Source: an uncultured Clostridia bacterium
GTDB taxonomy: Bacteria; Bacillota; Clostridia; Oscillospirales; Ruminococcaceae
DNA: 64,000 bases
Direction of reading: 5' to 3'
Assembly: GCA_947630555.1 (NCBI GenBank)
Contig: CANRIA010000009.1
Coordinates: forward strand, 1-64,000
Positions 8,034 to 16,967 of this stretch are shown here, piece after piece; the stretch's first letter is position 1; the number at the start of each line of letters is the position of its first letter. The notes under the pieces were generated by a model. It searched no databases. It worked only from the letters and a program-made list of their open reading frames with translations, and had not been told where the DNA came from. A program made the translations under genes and the position numbers.

Positions 8034-8444
8034 TCATTCTTCGCTTTCGCCGTCTGCATCTTCATCATACTCAAATTCGAGTTTTTCGCCGCAGAAGGGG
8101 CAATTCATGCCGCCGTTGTTTACGTCTTCTTCGGTAAGGCAAATGCTCTCAGAACATGACGGGCAGACTGCTTCATACATACAGTCGTCATCGCACTCGT
8201 CATCGTCGCAGCAGCAACAATCTTCGCCGTAATAGTCTTCCTCGATAGCGCCGAGATCCTCATCTATTGCATCAACAAGATCTACCGTCTCGGTAACTTC
8301 ATCTGAAATATCATAAACAACATCGGTAAGTTCATTAAGAACGTCCATAATTGCGGCAAGCACTTTGCCTTCTTTGGTGGTCATATCAATATCCAGTCCG
8401 TCTACCAGACCTTTAAGATATGCAGCTTTTTCCATAAGTTCCAT
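8034..8444 (-). CDS. CD1247-like acidic zinc-ribbon protein
   Basis: 136 residues, strongly acidic. The N-terminal helical part (MELMEKAAYLKGLVDGLDID) resembles the small domain conserved in Clostridia as the CD1247 N-terminal domain. The middle has a CCCCDDDECDDDC cluster. The C-terminus is a zinc ribbon with CPSC (about 95) and CPFC (about 115). It is often found beside efp in Clostridia, as here. Probably cytoplasmic and metal-binding; function unknown. It is likely co-transcribed with efp, since no separate promoter is evident in the short gap. Confidence 0.8.
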   Translation of the reverse strand: MELMEKAAYLKGLVDGLDIDMTTKEGKVLAAIMDVLNELTDVVYDISDEVTETVDLVDAIDEDLGAIEEDYYGEDCCCCDDDECDDDCMYEAVCPSCSESICLTEEDVNNGGMNCPFCGEKLEFEYDEDADGESEE

Positions 8445-8491
8445 AACAAAACCTCCTTACAGGCTGTCAACACTAGTATATGCCGTATATG

Positions 8492-9052
8492 TCAGTTTAC
8501 ACGCTCCATATATTCGCCGGTTCTTGTGTCTATTCTTATAATGTCGCCCTCGTTTATAAACAGCGGCACTCTTATTTCTGCCTCTGTTTCAAGCGTTGCA
8601 GGCTTGGTGGCGTTGGTAGCGGTGTTTCCTGCAAAGCCGGGGTCGGTCTTTGTAACGGTAAGCTCAACAAAGTTGGGCGGTTCAACGCCGAACACCTGAC
8701 CTTTATAAGAAAGTATCTTGCACATCATGTTTTCTTTTACAAACTTGAAAGAATCTGTAAGCTCTGTCTTGTTTACAGGCACCTGCTCATATGTTTCGGG
8801 ATCCATAAAGTAGTAAAGGTCTCCGTCGCTGTAAGAATACTCCATATCCTTTCTCTCAACATATGCAGTCGGGAATTTGGCAGTGGGGTTATATGTTTTT
8901 TCAACAACAGAACCGGTTATGACGTTTCTTACCTTGGTTCTTACAAATGCAGCGCCCTTGCCCGGCTTAACGTGCTGAAATTCGATTATCTGCATTACGT
9001 TGCCGTCTTCCTCAAAAGTCACGCCGTTTCTGAATTCGCCAGCTGTTATCAT
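8492..9052 (-). CDS. efp: translation elongation factor P
   Basis: 186 residues, the standard length. EF-P relieves ribosome stalling at polyproline stretches. Three beta-barrel domains are expected. The conserved loop region [17 protein letters not shown] (about 27-43) carries the tip residue that is modified in some bacteria. The C-terminal segment [20 protein letters not shown] is the family signature. The promoter is at 9108-9136. Confidence 0.97.
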   Translation of the reverse strand: MITAGEFRNGVTFEEDGNVMQIIEFQHVKPGKGAAFVRTKVRNVITGSVVEKTYNPTAKFPTAYVERKDMEYSYSDGDLYYFMDPETYEQVPVNKTELTDSFKFVKENMMCKILSYKGQVFGVEPPNFVELTVTKTDPGFAGNTATNATKPATLETEAEIRVPLFINEGDIIRIDTRTGEYMERVN

Positions 9053-9107
9053 AAATTATACCTCCAAAATCTTCCGAGCGCACTGCGCACTCGCTATACT
9101 TCTTTTT

Positions 9108-9136
9108 ATTATACAATATTTTCATTTATTTTGCAA
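9108..9136 (-). promoter_or_regulatory. promoter of efp
   Basis: On the minus strand: TTGCAA, 17 bases, TATAAT, about 55 bases upstream of the efp start codon. Confidence 0.75.
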
Positions 9137-9173
9137 GGGGTTTTTGATATTTTCCTGCCGCCTGGCAAAATTT

Positions 9174-10244
9174 TTACAATACTATCAGTTCTTTGGGCGC
9201 ATTTGTAAGGTTCTCACAGCCGTTTTCGCCTACGACCACGAAGTCCTCGATCCTTACGCCAAACTCGCCTGCTATATATATACCGGGCTCGACTGTGACG
9301 ACCATGCCGCTTTCTAAAATATCGGTGCTTTTATGAGAGGCAGTCGGGGCTTCGTGTATCTCAAGACCTACCCCGTGACCCAGAGAGTGACCGAAATTTT
9401 CGCCATAGCCTTTAAGCCCTATTAGCGTGCGTGCCAACGAATCGCATGCACTGCCTGTCATACCAGCCCTTATCTTAGCCAGCGCGTTTTTCTGCGCAGA
9501 AAGCACTATATCATATACTTCTCTCATCTTATCGCTCGGCTGACCTACCGCCACTGTTCTTGTCATATCGCTGTGGTAGCCGTCGTAAACCGCACCGAAG
9601 TCTAACAAAACAAAGTCGCCGCTTTGCACCTTGCGCTCGCTCGGCACGCCGTGAGGCATTGAGGTACTGCTGCCTGTAAGGGCTATGGTATCGAACGACA
9701 GAGCCTCCGCGCCGTTTTTCAGCATAAAATAGTCAAGCTCCAGCTGAATTTCTTTCTCCGTCCTGCCGACCTTTATAAAGTTTAAGATATGCTCAAAGCC
9801 TGCCTCGGCAATTTTCTGTGCCTGCTTTATTTTGCTAATTTCTTCTGGCGTTTTTATCGCTCTCAGGCTGTTTATTGCCTTGCTTAGTCTGCCGTCAGAA
9901 AGCAAAGTGCAGCCGAGTTTTTCTTTAAGGCTGACAAACTGTGCTATGGTTATACAGTCGCTCTCCACCGCGCAGGTACGGACGTTTTCAGCCTCAAAAA
10001 TGGCGTTTATCTGCTCGTGAAGCTCTTTTTGCAAAATAACTTCGCAGCCGCGTGCCACTGCTCTCGCTTTTTCTATATACCGAAAATCAATAATAAGATA
10101 CGCGGCATTTTTCATAACCAACAGCGTGCCTGCCGAAGACTTCATACCCGTGAAATATCGCCTGTTTATGTCGCTCGTTATAAGAGCGCAGTCGGCAATA
10201 TCGCTTTGCTGCATAAGTTTTTGCAATTTTTCGATGTTATTCAT
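9174..10244 (-). CDS. M24 family Xaa-Pro aminopeptidase/dipeptidase
   Basis: 356 residues. A creatinase-like N-terminal domain is followed by the pita-bread metallopeptidase domain. Metal ligands are visible in order: DFGAVYDG and the following SDMTR (Asp pair), [14 protein letters not shown] (His), VEPGIY (Glu) and GVRIEDF (Glu). It cleaves Xaa-Pro peptides in the cytoplasm. It overlaps the upstream aroQ by 8 bases and lies just before efp, a common pairing in Firmicutes. It could be a dipeptidase (PepQ) or an aminopeptidase; sequence alone does not separate them. Confidence 0.93.
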   Translation of the reverse strand: MNNIEKLQKLMQQSDIADCALITSDINRRYFTGMKSSAGTLLVMKNAAYLIIDFRYIEKARAVARGCEVILQKELHEQINAIFEAENVRTCAVESDCITIAQFVSLKEKLGCTLLSDGRLSKAINSLRAIKTPEEISKIKQAQKIAEAGFEHILNFIKVGRTEKEIQLELDYFMLKNGAEALSFDTIALTGSSTSMPHGVPSERKVQSGDFVLLDFGAVYDGYHSDMTRTVAVGQPSDKMREVYDIVLSAQKNALAKIRAGMTGSACDSLARTLIGLKGYGENFGHSLGHGVGLEIHEAPTASHKSTDILESGMVVTVEPGIYIAGEFGVRIEDFVVVGENGCENLTNAPKELIVL

Positions 10245-10686
10245 TGTCTGTCAGCTCCTTTATAGCATCAACGCCCATAAGATAGCTGTTTTTGCCATAG
10301 CCGCATATCTGCTTTACGCACACAGGCTGTATAACAGAAAGGTGACGAAATTCCTCGCGCTTGTGAATATCGCTCATATGCACTTCTACAACGGGAATTT
10401 TTATTGCTGCTATTGCATCTCTGATAGCATAGCTGTAGTGAGTATATGCGCCTGCGTTGAGGACTATGCCGACAATGCCGGTTTCCGGTTTGCGCGACTC
10501 GTGCAGTTTATCTATTATCGCGCCCTCGTGGTTGGACTGGAAAATTTCGCATTCAAAACCCTGAGCTTTGCAGTGCTGGGCTATCTCGGCATTTATGCTT
10601 TCAAAGCTATCCGAGCCGTAAACGCCGGGTTCTCTCTCTCCCAAAAGATTAAGGTTAGGGCCGTGGATAACAAGTATTTTTTTCAT
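10237..10686 (-). CDS. aroQ: type II 3-dehydroquinate dehydratase
   Basis: 149 residues, normal for the dodecameric type II enzyme of the shikimate pathway. Motifs are GPNLNLLGEREPGVYG (catalytic Arg/Tyr region), SNHEGAIIDKLH, NAGAYTHYSYAIRDAI and VEVHMSDIHKREEFRH. I chose ATG at 10686 because AGAGG lies 8 bases upstream; the GTG three codons earlier overlaps that site. The gene overlaps the peptidase gene downstream by 8 bases, suggesting coupled translation. Confidence 0.95.
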   Translation of the reverse strand: MKKILVIHGPNLNLLGEREPGVYGSDSFESINAEIAQHCKAQGFECEIFQSNHEGAIIDKLHESRKPETGIVGIVLNAGAYTHYSYAIRDAIAAIKIPVVEVHMSDIHKREEFRHLSVIQPVCVKQICGYGKNSYLMGVDAIKELTDNE

Positions 10687-10702
10687 ATGCAACACCTCTA
10701 TA

Positions 10703-11563
10703 TTATTTTACCGAAAGATAGTATTTTTTCATCGCGAGAGCATCAATATCCTGCGTGCCTGCGCTCTCACAGATAAACTGCGGCGACAGATCTCTCTCGG
10801 CGATAAGCTCCATAAGCGGCTCAAAGTCGGGGCCGTAACCCTCGTTTTGCTCAAAGGTAAGGTGCTTTTTCTCTCCGCCCGGCACTGTATACATTATCTT
10901 TGAAAAATGGCTGTGGAAAATTTTGACCCTGTCTTTGCCGAGGGCGTTTTCTATATCGTCAAGAATTTTTGCATAGTCCTCTTTGCTCTTTATGCCGCCT
11001 AGGTCGCGCGCATTCAGATGCCCGAAATCCACACACGGCAGAAAAGTATCGTCAAGCCTGCAAAGCTGCAAAACTTCATACAGATTGCCCAGCTGGTTTA
11101 CTTTACCCATAGTTTCGGGGCAGAAATGTATATCTTCAAATCCCTGCGCTACCGCCTCTTTGCGCGCTCTTAAAAGGGTATCCTTGGCAAGCTCTAAAGC
11201 CTCTTCCCTGCTCATTTTGCCGCAAGAGCCCGAATGTATTACCACCCTATCAGCACCCATTCTTTTAGCCGCATCGCACGACTGCAATATGTAGTTTATG
11301 CTGTTATAGCGCTTTTCTTTCTCAACGCTTGAAAGCGATATAAAATACGGCGAATGCAGTGACAGCGCTATACCAAATTTCTGCGAATTTTCTAGCATTC
11401 CTTTCGCAATATTATCACTGACTTTTACGCCCCTGCCGCATTCATACTCATAGCAGTCAAGCCCCATTTCGCTAAGATACTGCGGCGCTGAAAGTGTTGA
11501 TTTATATTTTGCCGAAAACGCTTCACTGTTGCCGGCAGGGCCGAATTTTGCCTGCATTTTCAT
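10703..11563 (-). CDS. endonuclease IV/sugar-isomerase-type TIM barrel protein
   Basis: 286 residues. It shows the metal-binding layout of the AP endonuclease IV family: SLHSPYFISL (His), VVIHSGSC (His), HFCPETMGK (Glu), PCVDFGHLNARD (Asp and His), KIFHSHFS and a final FICESAGTQ (Glu). These ligands fit a deoxyribonuclease IV-like enzyme acting on abasic sites. Family relatives include xylose-isomerase-like proteins, so the DNA repair role is likely but not certain. Its start lies just past the rpsU terminator. Confidence 0.85.
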   Translation of the reverse strand: MKMQAKFGPAGNSEAFSAKYKSTLSAPQYLSEMGLDCYEYECGRGVKVSDNIAKGMLENSQKFGIALSLHSPYFISLSSVEKEKRYNSINYILQSCDAAKRMGADRVVIHSGSCGKMSREEALELAKDTLLRARKEAVAQGFEDIHFCPETMGKVNQLGNLYEVLQLCRLDDTFLPCVDFGHLNARDLGGIKSKEDYAKILDDIENALGKDRVKIFHSHFSKIMYTVPGGEKKHLTFEQNEGYGPDFEPLMELIAERDLSPQFICESAGTQDIDALAMKKYYLSVK

Positions 11564-11584
11564 CTCTCCCTAAAAACATTTCTA

Positions 11585-11616
11585 AAAACAAAAGCGGACA
11601 AAAACTGTCCGCTTCT
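11585..11616 (-). terminator. rpsU terminator
   Basis: On the minus strand, AAGCGGACA and TGTCCGCTT form a 9-bp stem followed by TTGTTTTT. It begins about 12 bases after the rpsU stop and separates rpsU from the next minus-strand gene. Confidence 0.9.
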
Positions 11617-11627
11617 ATATGCTGTTA

Positions 11628-11801
11628 TCAATACTTGCGCTTACGAGCGGCCTCTGACTTCTTCTTGCGCTTTACCGAGGGCTTTTCATAATGCTCTCTC
11701 TTACGGACCTCGGCTATAACACCGTCCCTGGCGCATGATCTCTTAAAACGCTTGAGCGCTGTGTCAAGGCTCTCGTTCTTTCCTACTTTGATCTCTGCCA
11801 T
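11628..11801 (-). CDS. rpsU: 30S ribosomal protein S21
   Basis: 57 residues, starting [20 protein letters not shown] and ending in a very basic tail [14 protein letters not shown]. This is typical of S21, a late-assembling small-subunit protein near the anti-Shine-Dalgarno region. The ATG at 11801 is preceded by a strong GGGAGG-type site. It has its own consensus promoter, an unusually structured leader and a terminator, so it is a monocistronic, probably highly expressed and autoregulated unit. Confidence 0.96.
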   Translation of the reverse strand: MAEIKVGKNESLDTALKRFKRSCARDGVIAEVRKREHYEKPSVKRKKKSEAARKRKY

Positions 11802-11933
11802 TGTCTTTTCCCTCCCTTTGCTACCTTCCGCAGAGGCGATATTTACGCAAGCGATAGTGAGGTTTGTGCGTTACAGAGCGTATCCGCTCCCCTCTGCGTT
11901 TTTAGCTTGCGTAAAATAAATTATCACGCTACA
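11802..11933 (-). promoter_or_regulatory. structured rpsU leader with interleaved stems
   Basis: Between the promoter and rpsU, four 8-base segments are interleaved (plus coordinates): 11829-11836 pairs with 11891-11898 (CGCAGAGG/CCTCTGCG), and 11845-11852 pairs with 11905-11912 (ACGCAAGC/GCTTGCGT). The 1-3/2-4 order means either a pseudoknot or two mutually exclusive folds. A small GAGCG/CGCTC hairpin lies between. Such leaders usually regulate translation or transcription of ribosomal protein genes; the ligand here is inferred to be S21 or ribosome state. Confidence 0.7.
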
Positions 11934-11939
11934 AAATTT

Positions 11940-11968
11940 ATTATACTACAGCTTGCTCAAATTGTCAA
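11940..11968 (-). promoter_or_regulatory. promoter of rpsU
   Basis: On the minus strand: TTGACA, 17 bases, TATAAT, a perfect consensus. The predicted start site leaves a leader of about 130 bases. Confidence 0.9.
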
Positions 11969-12026
11969 TACGTTACAGAAAAATATTTTTGCAAATTTAC
12001 CTGACACCGCTTTAAAGCGGTAAAAG

Positions 12027-14435
12027 TTACTTTACAACTATATTTACAAGCTTGCCCTTAACGTATATTTCCTTGACGATATTCTTGCCATCTATTGCAG
12101 CGGCGGTCTTTTCGTCCTGCTTTGCAAGAGAGATAACTTCGCTCTGGTCGGCATCGGCGGCTATGGTAATTCTCGACTTTATCTTGCCGTTTACCTGCAC
12201 CGCAATTTCAACGGTATCGTCAACGCAGAGAGCCTCGTCATACTGACACCACTTCTGCTCGTGCAGCATACCGCCAAAGCCGCATTTTTCAAAAATTTCT
12301 TCTGTAATATGCGGTGCGAACGGATTGAGCAGTGTTATGAATGTTTTATACTCTGCTCTGTTTATGCTGCCTATATCGTAAATGGTATTTATGAGGGTCA
12401 TCATCGCGGCGATTGCGGTATTGAAAGCCATGCTCTCAATATCGGCGGTGACTTTCTTTATAGTTTTGTGCATAGCAGATACCAGCTGAGGGCGATACTC
12501 GTCGCCGTCTATCAGCTTATCTTGCAGCTGCCATACCCTGTCTAGGAATCTCTTACAGCCGTTCATGCTGTTTTCGTTCCACGGGGCAGCCTGCTCATAG
12601 TCGCCCATAAACAGCACATAAACTCTCAGAACATCAGCGCCGTACTGGTCTACAACGTCGTTGGGGTCTATAACGTTACCGCGCGATTTGCTCATCTTAA
12701 CGCCGTCGGGACCTAAGATAAGACCCTGAGCCGTTCTCTTGGCATATGGCTCCGAGCATGGCACTTCGCCTATATCATACAAAAACTTATGCCAGAACCT
12801 TGAATAGATAAGGTGGCGCGTAACGTGCTCCATGCCGCCGTTATACCAGTCAACTGGCATCCAGTATTTCAAAGCCTCCTGCGATGCGAACGCTTTATCG
12901 TTTTTGGGGTCGCAGTAGCGCAGAAAATACCACGAAGAGCCTGCCCACTGAGGCATGGTATCGGTCTCTCTCTTAGCCGCGCCGCCGCACTTGGGGCAGG
13001 TGCAGTTTACAAAGCTGTCTATCTTGGCAAGAGGGCTTTCGCCGTCCGTACCGGGTCTGAAATCCTCAACAGGGGGAAGTTTAAGCGGCAGTTCTTCATA
13101 AGGCACTGCTACCATGCCGCACTTGGGACAATGCACTATAGGAATGGGCTCGCCCCAGTATCTTTGGCGGTTGAAAGCCCAGTCTTTCATCTTATACTGA
13201 ACGCCCTTTTCGCCGCAGCCTTTTTCTTCAAGAACGGTGAGTATCTTTTCTATTGCATCTTTCTTTTTGGTAATGCCGTTGAGCATTTCGGAGTTGACCA
13301 TTTCGCCGTCGCCTGTATAGGCTTCTTTGGAGATATCGCCGCCCTTTATTACCTCGATTATGTCAATGCCGAACTTCTTTGCGAAGTCATAGTCACGGCT
13401 GTCGTGCGCAGGAACAGCCATTATAGCTCCCGTGCCGTAACCCATCATTACATAGTCGGAGATATAGACAGGTATTTCTTTGCCGTTTATCGGGTTTATG
13501 GCGGTAAGACCTTCTATCTTCACGCCTGTTTTATCTTTGACAAGCTGCGTTCTTTCAAACTCGCTCTTCTTGGCGCACTGTTCTCTGTAGTCGAGAAGCG
13601 CATCCATATTGCCTATTATGTCTTTATACTTATCTATGATAGGGTGCTCGGGCGCTATTACCATAAACGTTACGCCATAGAGGGTATCGGGGCGCGTGGT
13701 ATATATACGCAGCATTTCATCGCACTGCTTTATCTTGAAGTTTACAAATGCGCCTGTGCTTTTGCCTATCCAGTTTTCCTGCTGGAGCCTGATATTCGGC
13801 AGATAGTTTACCTCGTTAAGACCCTGCAACAGCTTATCGGCATACTCGGTTATGCGCAGATACCACACTTCTTTTGTTTTCTGTACTATATCGGTATGGC
13901 ATATATCGCACTTGCCGCCCTGTGAATCCTCGTTGGAAAGCACTACCTTACAGCTTGGGCAGTAGTTTACAAGCGTTTTATCCCTGAACACCAAACCATG
14001 TTCAAACATCTTGAGGAATATCCACTGAGTCCACTTATAATAGCCTTCGTCGGTAGTGTCTACAACTCTTGACCAGTCAAACGAAAAGCCGACTTTTTTA
14101 AGCTGATTTGTAAACTTTTCAATATTTGTATCGGTAACTTTTCTAGGGTGAACGCCCGTTTTTATAGCGGTATTCTCGGTAGGCAGACCGTATGCATCAA
14201 AACCTATCGGGAAAAGAACGTTGTACCCTTCCATTCTTCTTTTGCGGCATACAACTTCAAGACCCGAATAAGCCTTGATATGACCTACGTGCATACCTGC
14301 TCCCGACGGATACGGAAACTCAACAAGCCCGTAAAACTTAGGCTTTGAGGTATCTTCCGAAGCCTTGAAGCAGTCGTTATCCTCCCATATTTTCTGCCAT
14401 TTGCTCTCCACTTTTGCGTGATCGTATTTTTCCAT
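12027..14435 (-). CDS. leuS: leucyl-tRNA synthetase
   Basis: 802 residues, class Ia synthetase. The HIGH motif appears as GMHVGHIKAY (about 47), KMSKS as VKMSKSRGNV (about 575), and the editing domain contains a TRPDTLYGVTF motif (about 250). A zinc-ribbon insertion is visible with CPSC and CDIC (about 160-180). It charges tRNA-Leu and edits mischarged products. It is the most distal gene of the large minus-strand housekeeping cluster, 30 bases after rsfS. No T-box precedes it, so it appears to depend on upstream cluster promoters. Confidence 0.98.
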   Translation of the reverse strand: MEKYDHAKVESKWQKIWEDNDCFKASEDTSKPKFYGLVEFPYPSGAGMHVGHIKAYSGLEVVCRKRRMEGYNVLFPIGFDAYGLPTENTAIKTGVHPRKVTDTNIEKFTNQLKKVGFSFDWSRVVDTTDEGYYKWTQWIFLKMFEHGLVFRDKTLVNYCPSCKVVLSNEDSQGGKCDICHTDIVQKTKEVWYLRITEYADKLLQGLNEVNYLPNIRLQQENWIGKSTGAFVNFKIKQCDEMLRIYTTRPDTLYGVTFMVIAPEHPIIDKYKDIIGNMDALLDYREQCAKKSEFERTQLVKDKTGVKIEGLTAINPINGKEIPVYISDYVMMGYGTGAIMAVPAHDSRDYDFAKKFGIDIIEVIKGGDISKEAYTGDGEMVNSEMLNGITKKKDAIEKILTVLEEKGCGEKGVQYKMKDWAFNRQRYWGEPIPIVHCPKCGMVAVPYEELPLKLPPVEDFRPGTDGESPLAKIDSFVNCTCPKCGGAAKRETDTMPQWAGSSWYFLRYCDPKNDKAFASQEALKYWMPVDWYNGGMEHVTRHLIYSRFWHKFLYDIGEVPCSEPYAKRTAQGLILGPDGVKMSKSRGNVIDPNDVVDQYGADVLRVYVLFMGDYEQAAPWNENSMNGCKRFLDRVWQLQDKLIDGDEYRPQLVSAMHKTIKKVTADIESMAFNTAIAAMMTLINTIYDIGSINRAEYKTFITLLNPFAPHITEEIFEKCGFGGMLHEQKWCQYDEALCVDDTVEIAVQVNGKIKSRITIAADADQSEVISLAKQDEKTAAAIDGKNIVKEIYVKGKLVNIVVK

Positions 14436-14465
14436 ATATATCAGTCCTTTTACATAAAATTGCTG

Positions 14466-14834
14466 TCAGTCTTTTTTGAGCAGGTGAGATATATCTATCT
14501 GCTCGCCGTCGCTCCACAGTCTTTCAAGATTATAAAACTGCCTTGTTTCTTTATAAAACACGTGCACCACAACGCTGCCGTAATCAAGCACTATCCAGTT
14601 TGCACTCTGATAGCCCTCAATACGCAGCGGCATAAGACCGCTCTCTTTGAGCTTATACTCAACCTCGTCCGCAAGCGCTTTTGTCTGCGTGGTGGAAGTA
14701 CCGTTCGCTATAACAAAGTAATCGGCTATAACGGTAAGGTCGCGTATGCCTATTACCTTTATATCCTCAGCCCTTTTTGAATCGAGAGCCTTTACCGAAA
14801 TTTCAACCATTTGCTGTGATGTAAGTTCTGCCAT
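14466..14834 (-). CDS. rsfS: ribosome silencing factor
   Basis: About 122 residues, RsfS/Iojap family. It binds L14 on the 50S subunit and blocks subunit joining in slow growth. Typical motifs are IKVIGIRDLTVIADYFVIANG, a central Trp in GYQSANWIVLDYG, and the C-terminal YNLERLW. I favour ATG at 14834; a GTG three codons upstream overlaps the yqeK stop. It sits between yqeK and leuS, part of the conserved nadD-yqeK-rsfS block. Confidence 0.95.
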   Translation of the reverse strand: MAELTSQQMVEISVKALDSKRAEDIKVIGIRDLTVIADYFVIANGTSTTQTKALADEVEYKLKESGLMPLRIEGYQSANWIVLDYGSVVVHVFYKETRQFYNLERLWSDGEQIDISHLLKKD

Positions 14835-14839
14835 ATATA

Positions 14840-15445
14840 TCACTCGCTTTCTTTCTTCTTTTTACTGCTTTTCATTTTGCCTATAAATTCGTTATATGCG
14901 CCCCACGTTGACTTTGTTATATAGCTGCCTTTTTTGACGTCGTCGCTTATCGCATAGCTCAAAGCCTCCAGCATTGCTTCTTCAAGGCTGTCGTATGCGA
15001 CCTTGCGCATTTTCTTTACGTCTTTGTAGTCCCTGTCAGCAGAGATAAGGTCTGCAAGGTATATCACCTGCGCGAGGGGCGGCAAATTCGGCGCTGCGGT
15101 GGTGTGGTACCTGATAGCCTGCAGCACGCCCTCATCTTCAATACCAAGCTGCGTTTTTACCGTAACCGCGCCTGCAATTGCGTGCAGCAGCGGCGGAGTT
15201 TCAAACTCCTCTTTTTCAACATCGAGATCGCACTGCTGTGCAAGCTCTCTTTGCTCTTCAATATCAAGTTCTTTAGCGCAGTCGTGCAGATAGCCTGCCA
15301 CAAACGCTCTATCCTCGTCAACGCCGTATCTGCGCGCAAGCTTTATCGCCTCATACGCGACATTGACTGAATGTATATATCTTTTCTTGCTCATGCGCGG
15401 CTTCAAAAATGCGCTGAGCTGTTTTATCTGTCGCTCGGATAACAA
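14840..15445 (-). CDS. yqeK: HD-domain diadenosine tetraphosphatase, YqeK type
   Basis: 201 residues. HD-superfamily metal ligands are visible: H in YIHSVNVAYEA, HD in AGYLHDCAKEL, H in LLHAIAGAVT and a later D in LADLISADRDY. The family hydrolyses Ap4A symmetrically to two ADP. The start is a TTG at 15445 with AGGGTG about 7 bases upstream. The C-terminus is unusually Lys/Ser-rich. It lies 9 bases after nadD, the conserved neighbour in Firmicutes. Confidence 0.93.
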   Translation of the reverse strand: MLSERQIKQLSAFLKPRMSKKRYIHSVNVAYEAIKLARRYGVDEDRAFVAGYLHDCAKELDIEEQRELAQQCDLDVEKEEFETPPLLHAIAGAVTVKTQLGIEDEGVLQAIRYHTTAAPNLPPLAQVIYLADLISADRDYKDVKKMRKVAYDSLEEAMLEALSYAISDDVKKGSYITKSTWGAYNEFIGKMKSSKKKKESE

Positions 15446-15454
15446 ATTATCACC

Positions 15455-16060
15455 CTACTTATATAGCTTATGTTCATAAATGTATTGTACTATTTTTTTC
15501 GGAAAATAGCAAGAGGTATCACGCATTTTTTTAATGCTCTCCCTTATTTCTGTAGATGACACCTCGCACGGCAGCGCATCTGTGACCACTATCTCGCCGC
15601 CGCATTTATCGGTAAGATATTTTGCAAAGGCACGAAGTTTCTGCGCTGTATCGTCATTTTTGCGCGACACGCACACCAGCGAAGCTAAACTTAATATCTC
15701 ATCATATCTGTACCATTTATCAAAGTACAAAAGCATATCGCTGCCGATGACCAGCCACAGCTTGTCCTTGGGGTACTTTTCTTTGAAATGCCGCACGGTA
15801 TACACCGAATAGCTTTTGCCGCTTTGGCACATTTCCCAGTCTGAAACAGTGGCGCACGGCACATCTTCAAAGGCTATTTTGCACATTTCTAAGCGGTCTG
15901 CATCGCTGACCATGCCGCTTGCCTGCTTATGCGGCGGAAGTTTATCGGGCATAACTATAATCTTATCCAGCTTTACTGCTTCAACAGCAGTTTTTGCAAG
16001 GTATATATGACCGTTATGCACGGGGTCGAACGTTCCGCCGAAAATACCGATATTCATCAT
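15455..16060 (-). CDS. nadD: nicotinate-nucleotide adenylyltransferase
   Basis: 201 residues. It makes deamido-NAD from nicotinate mononucleotide and ATP in NAD biosynthesis. The nucleotidyltransferase motif GGTFDPVHNGH (HxGH class) is at the N-terminus and VSSTEIRESI near the C-terminus. A WLVIGSDMLLYFDKWY segment matches the substrate-binding region. Its start overlaps the stop of the YhbY gene by 4 bases, so the two are translationally coupled. Confidence 0.95.
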   Translation of the reverse strand: MMNIGIFGGTFDPVHNGHIYLAKTAVEAVKLDKIIVMPDKLPPHKQASGMVSDADRLEMCKIAFEDVPCATVSDWEMCQSGKSYSVYTVRHFKEKYPKDKLWLVIGSDMLLYFDKWYRYDEILSLASLVCVSRKNDDTAQKLRAFAKYLTDKCGGEIVVTDALPCEVSSTEIRESIKKMRDTSCYFPKKIVQYIYEHKLYK

Positions 16061-16368
16061 TGTTTCTTGGCTTTCTTGGGAAGCTCTATAACAGGCTTCT
16101 GCGCGTTTCTTTTAAAAAGCACCGCCTTTGAGCCTATCACCTGAACCACATCTGCATTTATTGCGCCTGATATCTCTGCGGCTGCCTCGTTCGCGCTGTA
16201 CAAAGAATTGCCCAGCACCGCAATTTTAACTATCTCATGCGCTTTTAAATAGTCGTCTATCGCTTTTATCTGCGTATCGCTAACGCCGCCTTTGCCCACC
16301 TGAAAAACGGGCTCCAGCTTTTGCGCTATGCTTTTTAGATACGCCCTTTGCTTAGTTGTAAATTCCAT
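16057..16368 (-). CDS. yhbY: CRM-domain ribosome assembly RNA-binding protein
   Basis: 103 residues, a single CRM domain. Signatures are LKSIAQKLEPVFQVGKGGVS (GxGG loop) and VQVIGSKAVLFKRN. It binds precursor 50S particles. The ATG shares a base with the rdgB stop (TAATG), indicating tight coupling. Confidence 0.92.
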   Translation of the reverse strand: MEFTTKQRAYLKSIAQKLEPVFQVGKGGVSDTQIKAIDDYLKAHEIVKIAVLGNSLYSANEAAAEISGAINADVVQVIGSKAVLFKRNAQKPVIELPKKAKKQ

Positions 16369-16958
16369 TATTTTTCCTCGTTTTCTTTCTTTATGGCGGC
16401 TATCAGCTTTTCAAGAGCTCTGCCCCTGTGGCTTACCGTGTTTTTAAACTGCTGCGTATGCTGTGCAAAGCTTTTTCCTTCATACATAAAAATCGGGTCA
16501 TAGCCAAAGCCGTTATCGCCCTTCGGCGCATAGCCTATACTTCCCTCACACTCGCCGCGCACCGAAATTTCTCTGCCATCTTCAAAAATAAAATGTATGA
16601 CTGCCACAAACCTTGCTGTGCGTTTACTTTCGGGGACATCTTTCATTTTTTCAAGCACCAAAGCATTGCGCCCTTCGCTGTCCGGCACGCCGCCGTACCT
16701 TGCCGAATACACACCCGGCTCGCCGCCGAGGGCATCTATAACAAGTCCGCTGTCGTCTGCAAGAGTGTTACAATGCGCCGCCTCAAACAGCGCTCTTGCT
16801 TTTATAGCCGCGTTTTCTTCAAAGGTACTGCCTGTTTCCTCGGCATCTAAGGTTATCCCTGCCTCGCTCTGCGACATTACCTCATACCCCAGCGGAGAGA
16901 GCATTTGTTTATACTCGGCTATCTTGCCCTTATTGTTGCTTGCTATGACAAGTTTCAT
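16368..16958 (-). CDS. rdgB: dITP/XTP pyrophosphatase (HAM1 family)
   Basis: 196 residues. It removes deaminated purine triphosphates from the nucleotide pool. Motifs are VIASNNKGKIAEYK at the N-terminus (phosphate and substrate binding), ADDSGLVIDALGGEPGVYSARYGG (metal and base binding) and a C-terminal SHRGRAL. The gene is 9 bases downstream of ftsY. Confidence 0.96.
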   Translation of the reverse strand: MKLVIASNNKGKIAEYKQMLSPLGYEVMSQSEAGITLDAEETGSTFEENAAIKARALFEAAHCNTLADDSGLVIDALGGEPGVYSARYGGVPDSEGRNALVLEKMKDVPESKRTARFVAVIHFIFEDGREISVRGECEGSIGYAPKGDNGFGYDPIFMYEGKSFAQHTQQFKNTVSHRGRALEKLIAAIKKENEEK

Positions 16959-16967
16959 AACTACCTC

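Noticed and set aside
8034..8444. Reading the acidic zinc-ribbon protein as an AraC-type regulator (a label sometimes seen for such genes)
   Set aside because: No helix-turn-helix pair is present; only an N-terminal helical segment, a Cys/Asp cluster and a zinc ribbon.
12813..13925. 370-codon plus-strand open frame opposite leuS
   Set aside because: Wholly inside leuS on the other strand, with Tyr/Cys/Ala-rich shadow composition.
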